Assembly: GCF_017874735.1 (NCBI RefSeq)
Contig: NZ_JAGGLV010000005.1
Location: forward strand, 1-64,000
DNA: 64,000 nt
Reading direction: 5' to 3'
Source: Paenibacillus silagei
Lineage (GTDB): Bacteria; Bacillota; Bacilli; Paenibacillales; Paenibacillaceae
Below the pieces are notes generated by a model. The model ran no database searches and was not told the DNA's origin. It saw nothing but the letters and a program-made list of their open reading frames with translations. The position numbers and the translations under genes were made by a program. Every line of letters starts with the position of its first letter. The first letter of the stretch is position 1. This document shows positions 46,017 through 53,843 of this stretch, in pieces.

Positions 46017-46991
46017 TTATCTGCTGCGCAGCGTAAATAGAAGCTCTTCCATATCCGCCGGAATCGGTGCGCTGAACTCCTTGTACTCGCCTGTAGAAGG
46101 ATGTACAAAACCGAGTACCGCTGCATGAAGGGCTTGTCCGTTCATAGTAGTTCCCTTGCTGCGCCCGTAGACCGGATCACCCACCAGCGGATGGCCGATG
46201 AATTTCATGTGAACACGGATCTGGTGCGTGCGTCCTGTCTCAAGCTGAAGCTCCAGCAGTGTGCAGTCACCGAACCGCTCCAGCACGGTAAAATGCGTCA
46301 CGGAGCGCTTGCTGTTCTTCTCGGTTACGGTATACAGCTTGCGGTCATGCGGATCACGGCCGATTGGAGCATCTACGGTTCCCTTGTCATGAGACAGATT
46401 GCCGTGCACCACTGCGATATAGCGGCGGGTCACGCTGTGCTCCTTAAGCTGGGCGGACAGCGAAGCATGACTGGCGTCATTTTTGGCCGCCATAATCAGA
46501 CCAGAGGTATCCTTGTCGATCCGGTGGACAATGCCTGGACGAATCTCGCCGTTAATACCGGACAGATCCTTGCAGTGATACATCAGCGCATTGACCAGAG
46601 TGCCGGAGGGATGCCCTACTGCCGGATGCACGACCATGCCGCGCGCCTTGTTCACCACAATCACATCACTGTCTTCATAAGCCACTTCAATTGGGATATC
46701 CTGTGCGATCAGGTCCGTAACCTCGGGTTCCGGCACCGTAACGGTTACCTTATCGCCTTCATTCAGCTTGTAGTTCGCTTTGACCGGCGAGCCGTTCACC
46801 ACAACATGGCCGCTGCCGATCCATAGCTGAACCTGGGAGCGCGAGATCTCGTCTTCCAAGGCCTCTGTAACGTATTTATCAATCCGCTCCCGCGCATTGC
46901 CCTCGGCAACGATCCATTCGGTGACGTCTCTTTCTTCCTCGAGGGCGCCTGAATCCGCCAGCTCTGTGACGTCTTTGTTCAAATCATTCAT
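46017..46991 (-). CDS. RluA/RluD-family pseudouridine synthase
   Basis: Modifies uridines in 23S rRNA or tRNA. The 324-aa protein has an N-terminal S4 RNA-binding domain (ERIDKYVTEALEDEISRSQVQLWIGSGHVVVNGSPVKANYKLNEGD, residues 35-80) and a catalytic domain with the Asp in HRIDKDTSGLIMAAKN and the closing GRTHQIRVHMKFIGHPLVGDPVYG. It overlaps lspA by eight bases, the same gene pair as lspA-ylyB in B. subtilis. A 30-residue acidic N-terminal extension precedes S4. Confidence 0.92.
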   Translation of the reverse strand: MNDLNKDVTELADSGALEEERDVTEWIVAEGNARERIDKYVTEALEDEISRSQVQLWIGSGHVVVNGSPVKANYKLNEGDKVTVTVPEPEVTDLIAQDIPIEVAYEDSDVIVVNKARGMVVHPAVGHPSGTLVNALMYHCKDLSGINGEIRPGIVHRIDKDTSGLIMAAKNDASHASLSAQLKEHSVTRRYIAVVHGNLSHDKGTVDAPIGRDPHDRKLYTVTEKNSKRSVTHFTVLERFGDCTLLELQLETGRTHQIRVHMKFIGHPLVGDPVYGRSKGTTMNGQALHAAVLGFVHPSTGEYKEFSAPIPADMEELLFTLRSR

Positions 46992-47487
46992 TCCCTTCTT
47001 TGACTTCCTGTGATTCCTTCACCTCGGTGACTTCCTGTTCGCCTTTCACTTCCAGCAGCGTGTCCAGAATAATCAGGCCCACCCCGACCACGATACAGGA
47101 ATCGGCCACGTTGAAGATCGGGAACGTATAGCTTCCGAAATTGAACATGAGGAAATCCACAACCTCACCGTTAAGAATCCGGTCCAGGAAGTTGCCGATC
47201 GCTCCGCCAAGGACAAGCGCCAGCGCGGTAGGCAGCAGCTTGCGGGTCTTGCGGGCCTTGTTCAGGTACCAGACGATTCCGCATACAACGATTACTGTAA
47301 TCACAATGAAGAACCACTGCTGCCCCTCCAGAATTCCGAAGGCGGCTCCACGATTGCGGTGTGACGTAATAATGAAGAAATCCTTGATTACCGGAATTTG
47401 CTCTGCGAGCTCCAGCCGGGTGGCAATCAGATATTTGGTACCCTGGTCAATCAGAAATACAATTAGCGCAATCAGAAAGTACACCAC
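46984..47487 (-). CDS. lspA: Prolipoprotein signal peptidase
   Basis: Membrane aspartyl protease (signal peptidase II) that cuts lipoprotein signals. The 167-aa protein has four membrane segments, the catalytic Asp pair in GGAIGNFLDRI and VVDFLMF...FNVADSCIVVG, and NRGAAFGIL. The GTG at 47487 gives VVYFLIALIVFLIDQGTKYL, the usual LspA beginning; the frame is open further upstream. The C-terminal acidic tail (EVKGEQEVTEVKESQEVKEGNE) is longer than usual. Confidence 0.92.
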   Translation of the reverse strand: MVYFLIALIVFLIDQGTKYLIATRLELAEQIPVIKDFFIITSHRNRGAAFGILEGQQWFFIVITVIVVCGIVWYLNKARKTRKLLPTALALVLGGAIGNFLDRILNGEVVDFLMFNFGSYTFPIFNVADSCIVVGVGLIILDTLLEVKGEQEVTEVKESQEVKEGNE

Positions 47488-47671
47488 AGAAGTTGTCACT
47501 CCGTTCTTATTTTTCCCGCGGCTACGCGGTACGAATACTGTATAAAGACTTGTATATTGTAGCACAGGCCTCAAGAACCCGTCTATTGCATGACCAGGTA
47601 AGCCGGTTAAGTCAGGGCACTATTTGCCATCGCTAAAAAGGGGCCCCGGAGGCCAAGCTATCCGTACAAGC

Positions 47672-47717
47672 GGAACCGGCTTTGCCGTCTTTTTAAAGGA
47701 CGGTACCGTTTCAGCGA
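47672..47717 (+). repeat. 46-bp hairpin element, copy 2
   Basis: GGAACCGGC...TTTTTAAAGGACGGTACC matching copy 1 (44512-44557) in 43 of 46 positions. It ends ten bases before the AAAGGAG of the yteA-like gene, so it is in that gene's probable 5' untranslated region. Confidence 0.8.
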
Positions 47718-47743
47718 TTAGCTACCGAAAGGAGCTCACAGCA

Positions 47744-48472
47744 ATGAGCCATCTGACACCACAGCAGCTCTCCGGGCTGCGTACTGCTCTCCTGCAGCAG
47801 CAGGAGGATATCAAGCACAGGCTAAGCAATAGCGGACAATACGGACTGCAGGAGGCTATGCGGGACAACACCGGCGAGCTGTCCGAAATTGATAACCATC
47901 CCGGCGATGCTGCCACAGAGCTGTATAACCGTTCCATGGATATCTCCCTGCTGGAGCGCGATGAGCATGAGCTGGACGATATTGAAGCTGCCCTGCAGGC
48001 GATGGATGAAGGAACCTACGGCGTATGCATAGTCAGCGGCGAACCGATTCCCTACGAGCGCCTGGCCGCCCTTCCCTCCACCCGCTACACGAAAGAGCAT
48101 GCTCCCCGCCAGAGTGCTCCATTCACCCGTCCGGCCGAGGAAGAGCTGCTGTCTCCGCCGTTTGGCCGCACCAGTCTGGATGAGCGGGACGACCAGAACG
48201 GCTTCGATGGCGAGGATGCCTGGCAGATCGTGGAGAGCTGGGGCAACTCCGATTCGCCGGCCATGGCAGATGGGAACAACATCGGCTCCTACAATGATAT
48301 GGAGATCGAAGCGGACGAAACCGAGGGCTTCGTGGAGCCCTGGGAGAATTTCGTGGCCACCGACATTTCGGGCAATCATCTGATGATTATCAAGGGCAAC
48401 AGCTACCGCCATTACATGGACGACGAGGAAGGCGACTACCTGCTGGACCCGACTCGAAAAGAACGGAAATAG
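47744..48472 (+). CDS. yteA: YteA-like TraR/DksA-family protein
   Basis: A 242-aa protein of the YteA group, a sporulation-associated relative of TraR/DksA. The coiled-coil part (residues 1-75) holds RDNTGELSEIDNHPGDAATELYNRSMDISL. The zinc-finger region reads YGVCIVSGEPIPYERLAALPSTRYTKEHA, so only one Cys of the usual CxxC...CxxC remains and metal binding is doubtful. The C-terminal half is acidic. AAAGGAG lies nine bases before ATG 47744. Confidence 0.8.
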   Translation: MSHLTPQQLSGLRTALLQQQEDIKHRLSNSGQYGLQEAMRDNTGELSEIDNHPGDAATELYNRSMDISLLERDEHELDDIEAALQAMDEGTYGVCIVSGEPIPYERLAALPSTRYTKEHAPRQSAPFTRPAEEELLSPPFGRTSLDERDDQNGFDGEDAWQIVESWGNSDSPAMADGNNIGSYNDMEIEADETEGFVEPWENFVATDISGNHLMIIKGNSYRHYMDDEEGDYLLDPTRKERK

Positions 48473-48567
48473 ATCAGCTGGCACAGCAAATGAGCACAAA
48501 CCATGCCCAGCTAATGTTGCTTGGCAATGGTTAGGAATGATCCGATGAGAGAGTTGGATTGGCTTAA

Positions 48568-48760
48568 TTGCACTTTGTACAAGTAAAACATCTGATTTAT
48601 ACGCGATATCCTGTTTAGTTGCATTCCGTACATTTAAAAAGCCTTGTACTCTAAGTTCGGTCCTCTTTAGGCAAATTTAGTTGTACAGATTACAGTTATC
48701 TGTTTAAAGCAGGCTATTTTGCTGCATTTAGGTGTACATTTTACAACTATCCCTGTGCTT
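48568..48760. repeat. Second array of degenerate ~51-bp units
   Basis: Units at about 48568 (TTGCACTTTGTACAAGT), 48619 (TTGCATTCCGTACATTT), 48670 (GGCAAATTTAGTTGTACAG) and 48722 (CTGCATTTAGGTGTACATT) are spaced 51, 51 and 52 bases. Units 3 and 4 share TTAG-TGTACA-TTACA. The array occupies most of the gene-free 48473-48840 space. Confidence 0.6.
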
Positions 48761-48840
48761 GTCTTGGAACCCTGTTCCATTTCCTTCTATTCGCAATCGC
48801 AAGGCCCCACATTGTGGGGTTATTTCAGGTTCAGCCGCAC

Positions 48841-49401
48841 TCAGAACGTCTTCAGCTCCAGCTGATGCTGGACAATCCGCACAATGTCCGCGATATAGTC
48901 GCCGATGATCGGCAGATTCAGCGCACCCAGCACCTGAAGCACATAAATAATCGTCGCCGCAAAAAAAGTGAACCCGAGCGCAATCCCCAGCCCCCTGGCT
49001 GTTCCGGAGAGAATGTTCAGCCAGATCAGCCGGAACGGGGAATGCAGCAGCTCGGTATATTCCGAGATTCGTGACTTCTCCATCTGTTGAGCCAGACTCG
49101 TGGTCATCCGGTACAAGGCGTTCAGCTTCTCTTCCGGGGGAAGATCGGCCGGATCGACGGCTGCTGTAACAGCCGCTGTAGGCTTAGGAGGGGAAGCGGT
49201 CGGCTGACTTTTCTCAGGATATTCTGCGCCCGGATCTGTCTTGCCCGATGGTTGGCCTGCTCCAGAATGCGTGGGCTTCTGCTCATGCTGTGCTTCCTCC
49301 CTGTTATTCCCTCTGTCCGTGGTTCTGATCGAAATTCTGCCCGGCCCTTCCGGCTGCTTCGGCTGCTCCGCAGGAATCTTCCCGTTGTTCCATCCGCCCA
49401 T
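48841..49401 (-). CDS. DUF5665-type membrane protein
   Basis: A 186-aa protein. Residues 1-95 are Pro/Gly/Gln-rich and probably disordered. The conserved part (LNALYRMTTSLAQQMEKSRISEYTELLHSPFRLIWLNILSGTARGLGIALGFTFFAATIIYVLQVLG...IVRIVQHQLE) contains one or two membrane helices and fits DUF5665. AGGAGGTG precedes ATG 49401. Function unknown. Confidence 0.75.
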   Translation of the reverse strand: MGGWNNGKIPAEQPKQPEGPGRISIRTTDRGNNREEAQHEQKPTHSGAGQPSGKTDPGAEYPEKSQPTASPPKPTAAVTAAVDPADLPPEEKLNALYRMTTSLAQQMEKSRISEYTELLHSPFRLIWLNILSGTARGLGIALGFTFFAATIIYVLQVLGALNLPIIGDYIADIVRIVQHQLELKTF

Positions 49402-49575
49402 GCCCCTGCACCTCCTGTTGTCTATACGCCGCAAAACAAACGAGCCCGGTCAAAGAGAATTCTCTCTTCAAGCACAGGGCTCGTCATTTGCATTCTAACC
49501 CGTGGAAACTTTCTTTGCGGCTAGTATATGCCATACATGGACAAGTAATGCAGGAAATGCGCGGCCGCTCCGGAG

Positions 49576-52500
49576 TTAAGCGCCGATATGAATACCGATA
49601 CTCTTGCCGCCGGCATCCACGGTCTCATAGGTATACTCTCCGTCAAAATCAACCGTAGTCACCAGTACATTCTCACGCAGCACATGCTCGAATGCGGTCA
49701 CCGCCGCCTTCAGCTCGTCATCGACATGCAGGGTCAGCGCAACCCGCTTGTCGATCGGCAGGTCCAGACGTTTGCGGTAATCCTGCACCGCACGTACGAC
49801 TTCGCGTACCCAGCCTTCCTGTACCAGCTCCGGCGTGATTTCCGTGTTCAAGGCCACGGTCAGTCCATAGCCGGAAGCGGAGGCAAAGCCTGGTTTGGCC
49901 TGCTTCTCAACCAGCAGCTCCTCGGACGTAATCTGCAGCTCTTCTCCGTCCGGTGACACAATGGCGATAACGCCTTCTTGCACTGCTTTGCGGGTAGCGT
50001 CACTATCCATCGCTTTGAGGAAGCCTTGCAGGAAGCCGACGCTCTTGCCGTATTTCTTACCCGCCACCTTCAGGTTCAGCTTCAGGGTGAAGTCTACGAA
50101 GCCGCTGTCGCTGTGCTCGATGACGATATTTTTGACGTTGATCTCTTCTTTGATCAGCTCTTCATAATCCGCCACGTTGAAGTCGTCCGGAGTGGAGGCA
50201 ATCAGCTCGGACAACGGCTGGCGGGTCTTGATGCCGCTCTCGTTGCGGACGTTACGGGCCAGCTCGACGATGCCGCGGGCGTACTCCATATCTTTTTCCA
50301 GAGCAAGGTCGATCAGGTTCTCATCCGCTGCCGGATAGTCTGCCAGATGCACACTCTCTCCGCCGCCCAGGTTCGTGAAGATATCCTCGGACAGCATCGG
50401 GGTGAATGGAGCCATCAGCTTGGCTGTGGTCAGCAGGACATGCGTAAGGGTGCGGTAAGCATCCAGCTTCTCTTCGCCCAGCCCGCTGCCCCAGAACCGG
50501 TCACGGGAACGGCGGATGTACCAGTTGCTCAGCTCATCCACGAAGTTCTCAATGGCCTTGGAGGTGTTCACGAAATCATTCACAGCCAGCCCTTTATCCA
50601 CCAGCACGATCAGGCTGTTCAGGCGGGACAGAATCCAGCGGTCGAGCTTATGCTCAGACACCTTGAACGTGTGATCCGCAGGATCATAGCCGTCGATTCC
50701 GGCGTACAGCGTTAGGAAGGCATGCGTGTTCACCAGAGTGTCCACTACCTTGGACTTCGTCTCCCCGACCAGACCGCGCGAGAACCGCTTGTTGTTCCAC
50801 GGCGCACTGTCAGACAGAATGGCCCAGCGGAAGGCATCCGTGCCGTATTCGTTCATGATCTCCCAAGGGTCGATGACATTGCCTTTGGATTTGGACATCT
50901 TCTGGCCGTTCTCATCGAAAATATGGCCGTGGGCGATAACCGCCTTGTACGGCGCCTTGCCTGTGAACAGGGTCGATACTGCCAGCAGGCTGTAGAACCA
51001 GCCGCGCGTCTGGTCGATCCCTTCGCAGATCATATCTGCCGGATACTGGTCCTCGAACCGGTCTTGATTCTCGAACGGGTAATGACTCTGGGCGAACGGC
51101 ATCGAGCCGCTGTCGAACCAGACGTCGATCACTTCCGGGGTGCGGACCATGACGCCGCCTTCGCTGAACGGGCTGCGCAGCTGGATATTATCCACATACG
51201 GCTTATGCAGCTCGATATCCTCAGCGACCTCGCCGATGGCCATCGCTCTCAGCTCGGCGATGCTGTGCGGTGCGAATTCCTTGCCGGTATCCTGGCAGAC
51301 CCATACGTTAAGCGGTGTACCCCAGTAGCGGTTACGGCTGATATTCCAGTCCACCAGCTCCTCCAGGAACTTGCCGAAGCGGCCTTCGCGCACATGGTCC
51401 GGGTACCAGTCCACACTGTTATTGTTGGCAATCAGCTGATCCTTGATTGCTGTCGTCTGGATGAACCAGCTGTCTGTTGCGTAATAGAGCAGCGGGGTGT
51501 CGCAGCGCCAGCAGAACGGATAGCTGTGCTCGTATTTCTCTTTGTGGTAGAGCAGGCCGCGTTCAGACAGCACCTTCACAATATCAAGGTCACATTCCTT
51601 CACGAACCGTCCGGCAAAATCACTCACTACATCCGTGTATTTCCCGGAAGCATCCACTACATTCACGAAGCTGATCCCATTCTCGCGGCAGCTCTTATAG
51701 TCGTCTTCCCCGTGAGCCGGAGCCATATGTACGATCCCGGTACCGCTGGAGTCCGTTACAAAAGAGGCTCCGACAATCACATTATGCTTCTCTGCCTTGA
51801 TATAACCGAACGGCGGTGTGTAGCTCTGGCCGATAAAGTCAGCGCCTGTGTGTGTAGACAGGATGGTGTACTCGCCCTTCAATACTTCGTCCACCAGATT
51901 CTTAGCCAGTACATACACGCCGTCTTCCTGCTGCGCACGCACATATTCCATAGCCGGATTCATCGCCAGCGCCATGTGCGCCGGAAGCGTCCAAGGCGTA
52001 GTCGTCCAGGCCAGCACATAGTCGCCGCTGCCGTCCAGCTTGAACTTGGCGGTGGCACTCAGATCCTTAACGGTCTTATATCCCTGGGCTACTTCATGGG
52101 AGCTGAGGGTCGTCTGGCAGCTCGGGCAGTACGGGCTAACGCGGTGCCCCCGGTACATCAGGCCTTTCTCATGAACCGTAGCCAGGATGTTCCACACACT
52201 CTCGATATACGTATTGTCCAGTGTTACATACGGATGATCCAGATCTGTCCAGTAGCCGATCGCTTCCGTGAACTCGCGCCACTGCTTCTCATAGCCGAAT
52301 ACACTTTCCTTGCATTCCTTGATGAACTTCTCCACACCATATTCTTCGATATCCTGCTTGCCGGAGATGCCAAGCTTCTTCTGCACTCCGAGCTCTACCG
52401 GCAGGCCGTGCGTATCCCAGCCCGCTTTGCGGATGACGCGGAAGCCCTTCATGGTCTGGTAGCGGCCGATAAAATCCTTGATGACCCGGCCCAGCACGTG

Positions 52501-52668
52501 CCCGATATGCGGCACCCCGTTCGCGGTCGGCGGCCCTTCATAGAACACATAGTTCGGGCGTCCCTCGCGGTTCTCCATCGAGCGGCGGAATGTGTCCTCC
52601 TCACTCCACTTTTTCAAGATCCGGACATCTCTGGCCCGGGCTTTTTCTTTGACGTCTACCTTATGCAT
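49576..52668 (-). CDS. ileS: Isoleucyl-tRNA synthetase, type 2
   Basis: Charges tRNA-Ile. The 1030-aa enzyme has the HIGH region PPTANGVPHIGHVLGR (about residues 47-62), a full CP1 editing domain and GQKMSKSKGN near 595. Length and phrases such as YWTDLDHPYVTLDNTYIESVWNIL place it in the IleRS2 group, close to eukaryotic-type and MupA-like enzymes, rather than the roughly 920-aa type 1 enzyme of B. subtilis. IleRS2 enzymes are generally insensitive to mupirocin. ATG 52668 follows AAGGGA by nine bases. A T-box leader is present but about 820 bases upstream. Confidence 0.92.
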   Translation of the reverse strand: MHKVDVKEKARARDVRILKKWSEEDTFRRSMENREGRPNYVFYEGPPTANGVPHIGHVLGRVIKDFIGRYQTMKGFRVIRKAGWDTHGLPVELGVQKKLGISGKQDIEEYGVEKFIKECKESVFGYEKQWREFTEAIGYWTDLDHPYVTLDNTYIESVWNILATVHEKGLMYRGHRVSPYCPSCQTTLSSHEVAQGYKTVKDLSATAKFKLDGSGDYVLAWTTTPWTLPAHMALAMNPAMEYVRAQQEDGVYVLAKNLVDEVLKGEYTILSTHTGADFIGQSYTPPFGYIKAEKHNVIVGASFVTDSSGTGIVHMAPAHGEDDYKSCRENGISFVNVVDASGKYTDVVSDFAGRFVKECDLDIVKVLSERGLLYHKEKYEHSYPFCWRCDTPLLYYATDSWFIQTTAIKDQLIANNNSVDWYPDHVREGRFGKFLEELVDWNISRNRYWGTPLNVWVCQDTGKEFAPHSIAELRAMAIGEVAEDIELHKPYVDNIQLRSPFSEGGVMVRTPEVIDVWFDSGSMPFAQSHYPFENQDRFEDQYPADMICEGIDQTRGWFYSLLAVSTLFTGKAPYKAVIAHGHIFDENGQKMSKSKGNVIDPWEIMNEYGTDAFRWAILSDSAPWNNKRFSRGLVGETKSKVVDTLVNTHAFLTLYAGIDGYDPADHTFKVSEHKLDRWILSRLNSLIVLVDKGLAVNDFVNTSKAIENFVDELSNWYIRRSRDRFWGSGLGEEKLDAYRTLTHVLLTTAKLMAPFTPMLSEDIFTNLGGGESVHLADYPAADENLIDLALEKDMEYARGIVELARNVRNESGIKTRQPLSELIASTPDDFNVADYEELIKEEINVKNIVIEHSDSGFVDFTLKLNLKVAGKKYGKSVGFLQGFLKAMDSDATRKAVQEGVIAIVSPDGEELQITSEELLVEKQAKPGFASASGYGLTVALNTEITPELVQEGWVREVVRAVQDYRKRLDLPIDKRVALTLHVDDELKAAVTAFEHVLRENVLVTTVDFDGEYTYETVDAGGKSIGIHIGA

Positions 52669-52783
52669 GATGGTCAATCCCTTCGTTTAGTCTTAAACTG
52701 TATCGGATTACATCCGAGCCTTCTTTTTAAAAGATTTTAAAGCTTGCAAGCGTAAACCGTTGCGAGATTTTAAAGATTTTCGA

Positions 52784-52950
52784 TCCCTCCCAAACCCTCC
52801 CTTCGCCAAGGGAGGGCCCCAAGGGCGCTGCCCTCTGGACACCCGAAATAAGTGCATCGTGCGAGGAGCAGTGTCAGTGGACGGGAAGGATTACTTCGAC
52901 GGGGTCCTCGGCCCTTCTTAGGCTGCCCTGACGGGTACGCCTGCGGGGCC
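52784..52950. repeat. GC-rich element, left copy (inverted pair)
   Basis: Its inner end (52910-52950) matches the reverse complement of 53289-53329 in 39 of 41 positions. A second block, CCCCAAGGGC...GCCCTCTGGACACCCG (52817-52845), matches 53398-53430 in inverted orientation. It lies between the T-box and ileS. Confidence 0.8.
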
Positions 52951-53042
52951 TTAACCGCGCTAATGCAGCATGAATCTTTAAACCCAGGCCCACTGAAGGT
53001 TGGATGAAAAGAAGCCACACCAACCGAGTAGGTCAGTCCTAG

Positions 53043-53223
53043 CGGACCGCAGAGCCGTTATATTCAAGAAAACAGCACTTTTGGCGAACTAACGGACCCA
53101 GTCGACCTTATTGTCCTACTAAGAACCATCTAGAAGCGAATTTTCCGGTAATAAGGGCTGTGGGGTCCTTTACTTGCCCTAATAGTAGCTTTCTTCCAGA
53201 ATAAGGGCTCCTCAGTCCGTTAC
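53043..53223. repeat. Array of ~50-bp units in two orientations
   Basis: CGGACC heads at 53043 and 53093 (50 apart) face ATAAGGGCT heads at 53151 and 53201 (50 apart). Reverse-complemented, the second pair reads GG-ACC/ACT...GCCCTTATT like the first pair's GGACCCAG...CCTTATT. The array fills the space between the two inverted GC-rich elements. Confidence 0.6.
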
Positions 53224-53288
53224 ACCGTCCGCGCTGTGCCTGGGGTTCTTGCCGGGGGCTCTTGGCCCATTGCTCGGGGCGCTGTTGA

Positions 53289-53455
53289 GGCCCCGCAGGC
53301 GTACCCGATAGGGCAGCCTAAGAAGGGCCGGTCCTACGCCGAACAAATCCCCCCCCTTCCGCGGACGCCTCTCCAACCTCGATAAGCACTTGCCTGCGGG
53401 TGTCCAGAGGGCGGCCAGCCCTTGGGGTCCCCCTTGGAAGGGGGATTTAGGGGGA
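53289..53455. repeat. GC-rich element, right copy (inverted pair)
   Basis: Inverted partner of 52784-52950 (see there). It begins 33 bases past the T-box terminator on the minus strand. The pair could fold back over about 670 bases of leader RNA. Confidence 0.8.
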
Positions 53456-53487
53456 TCTCTGACGATTTAGGGGGATGCCCACCACAC

Positions 53488-53775
53488 AAAAAGGCGCCGC
53501 CCCGCCCCCAAAGGGGCGAGACAGCGCTCGCGATACCACCCTAATCTGCACTGCACGCACATCCTAAGGGTGTGGATTCAGTACAATCTCAGTCCGCAGG
53601 CAATAGACAACCTTGCGGGTCCGGGATAACGTCCGGCAGACGGCGGAGCCTACGCACGTATACACGCTTCAGCTTAGCTTCTAGGGGAGGATCTTCGGGT
53701 AAGGCGTGAACGATCGGCTCGCAGCAAGCACCGACTCTCTGGAGAACGTTACCTTATCGTACTTGTCCCGTCATC
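53488..53775 (-). promoter_or_regulatory. T-box leader (Ile)
   Basis: On the minus strand the T-box core AGGGTGGTATCGCG (53529-53542) is followed by the GC-rich terminator GCGC...CGCCCC-tttg-GGGGCG...GCGCC and TTTTT at 53488-53528. Stem I parts (GAGAGTCGGTGC, then GAAGATCC with a likely ATC specifier) lie upstream. Uncharged tRNA-Ile would favour read-through into ileS. Confidence 0.9.
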
Positions 53776-53808
53776 GAATTTAGACTCAATGGATACAGAT
53801 ATGTTCTA

Positions 53809-53837
53809 GTTATAGACGTTTTCGCCCCAATTGTCAA
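53809..53837 (-). promoter_or_regulatory. SigA promoter of the T-box/ileS transcript
   Basis: TTGACA (53832-53837), 17-base spacer, TATAAC (53809-53814) on the minus strand, starting six bases past the pseI stop codon. Confidence 0.85.
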
Positions 53838-53843
53838 GGCGGA

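Noticed and set aside
47624..47743. 40-residue N-terminal extension of the YteA-like protein (GFAVFLKDGTVSA)
   Set aside because: It is a translation of the 46-bp hairpin element; the AAAGGAG and ATG at 47744 mark the true start. The same phrase appears at 44512 for the same reason.
50722..52740. Long open frame (over 670 codons) on the plus strand opposite ileS
   Set aside because: It is the antisense shadow of ileS; the sequence is His/Arg/Asp-rich without domains, and ileS is certain.
52770..53018. 82-codon minus-strand frame between T-box and ileS
   Set aside because: It lies in the GC-rich inverted element, has no ribosome site, and the sequence is explained by the repeat.
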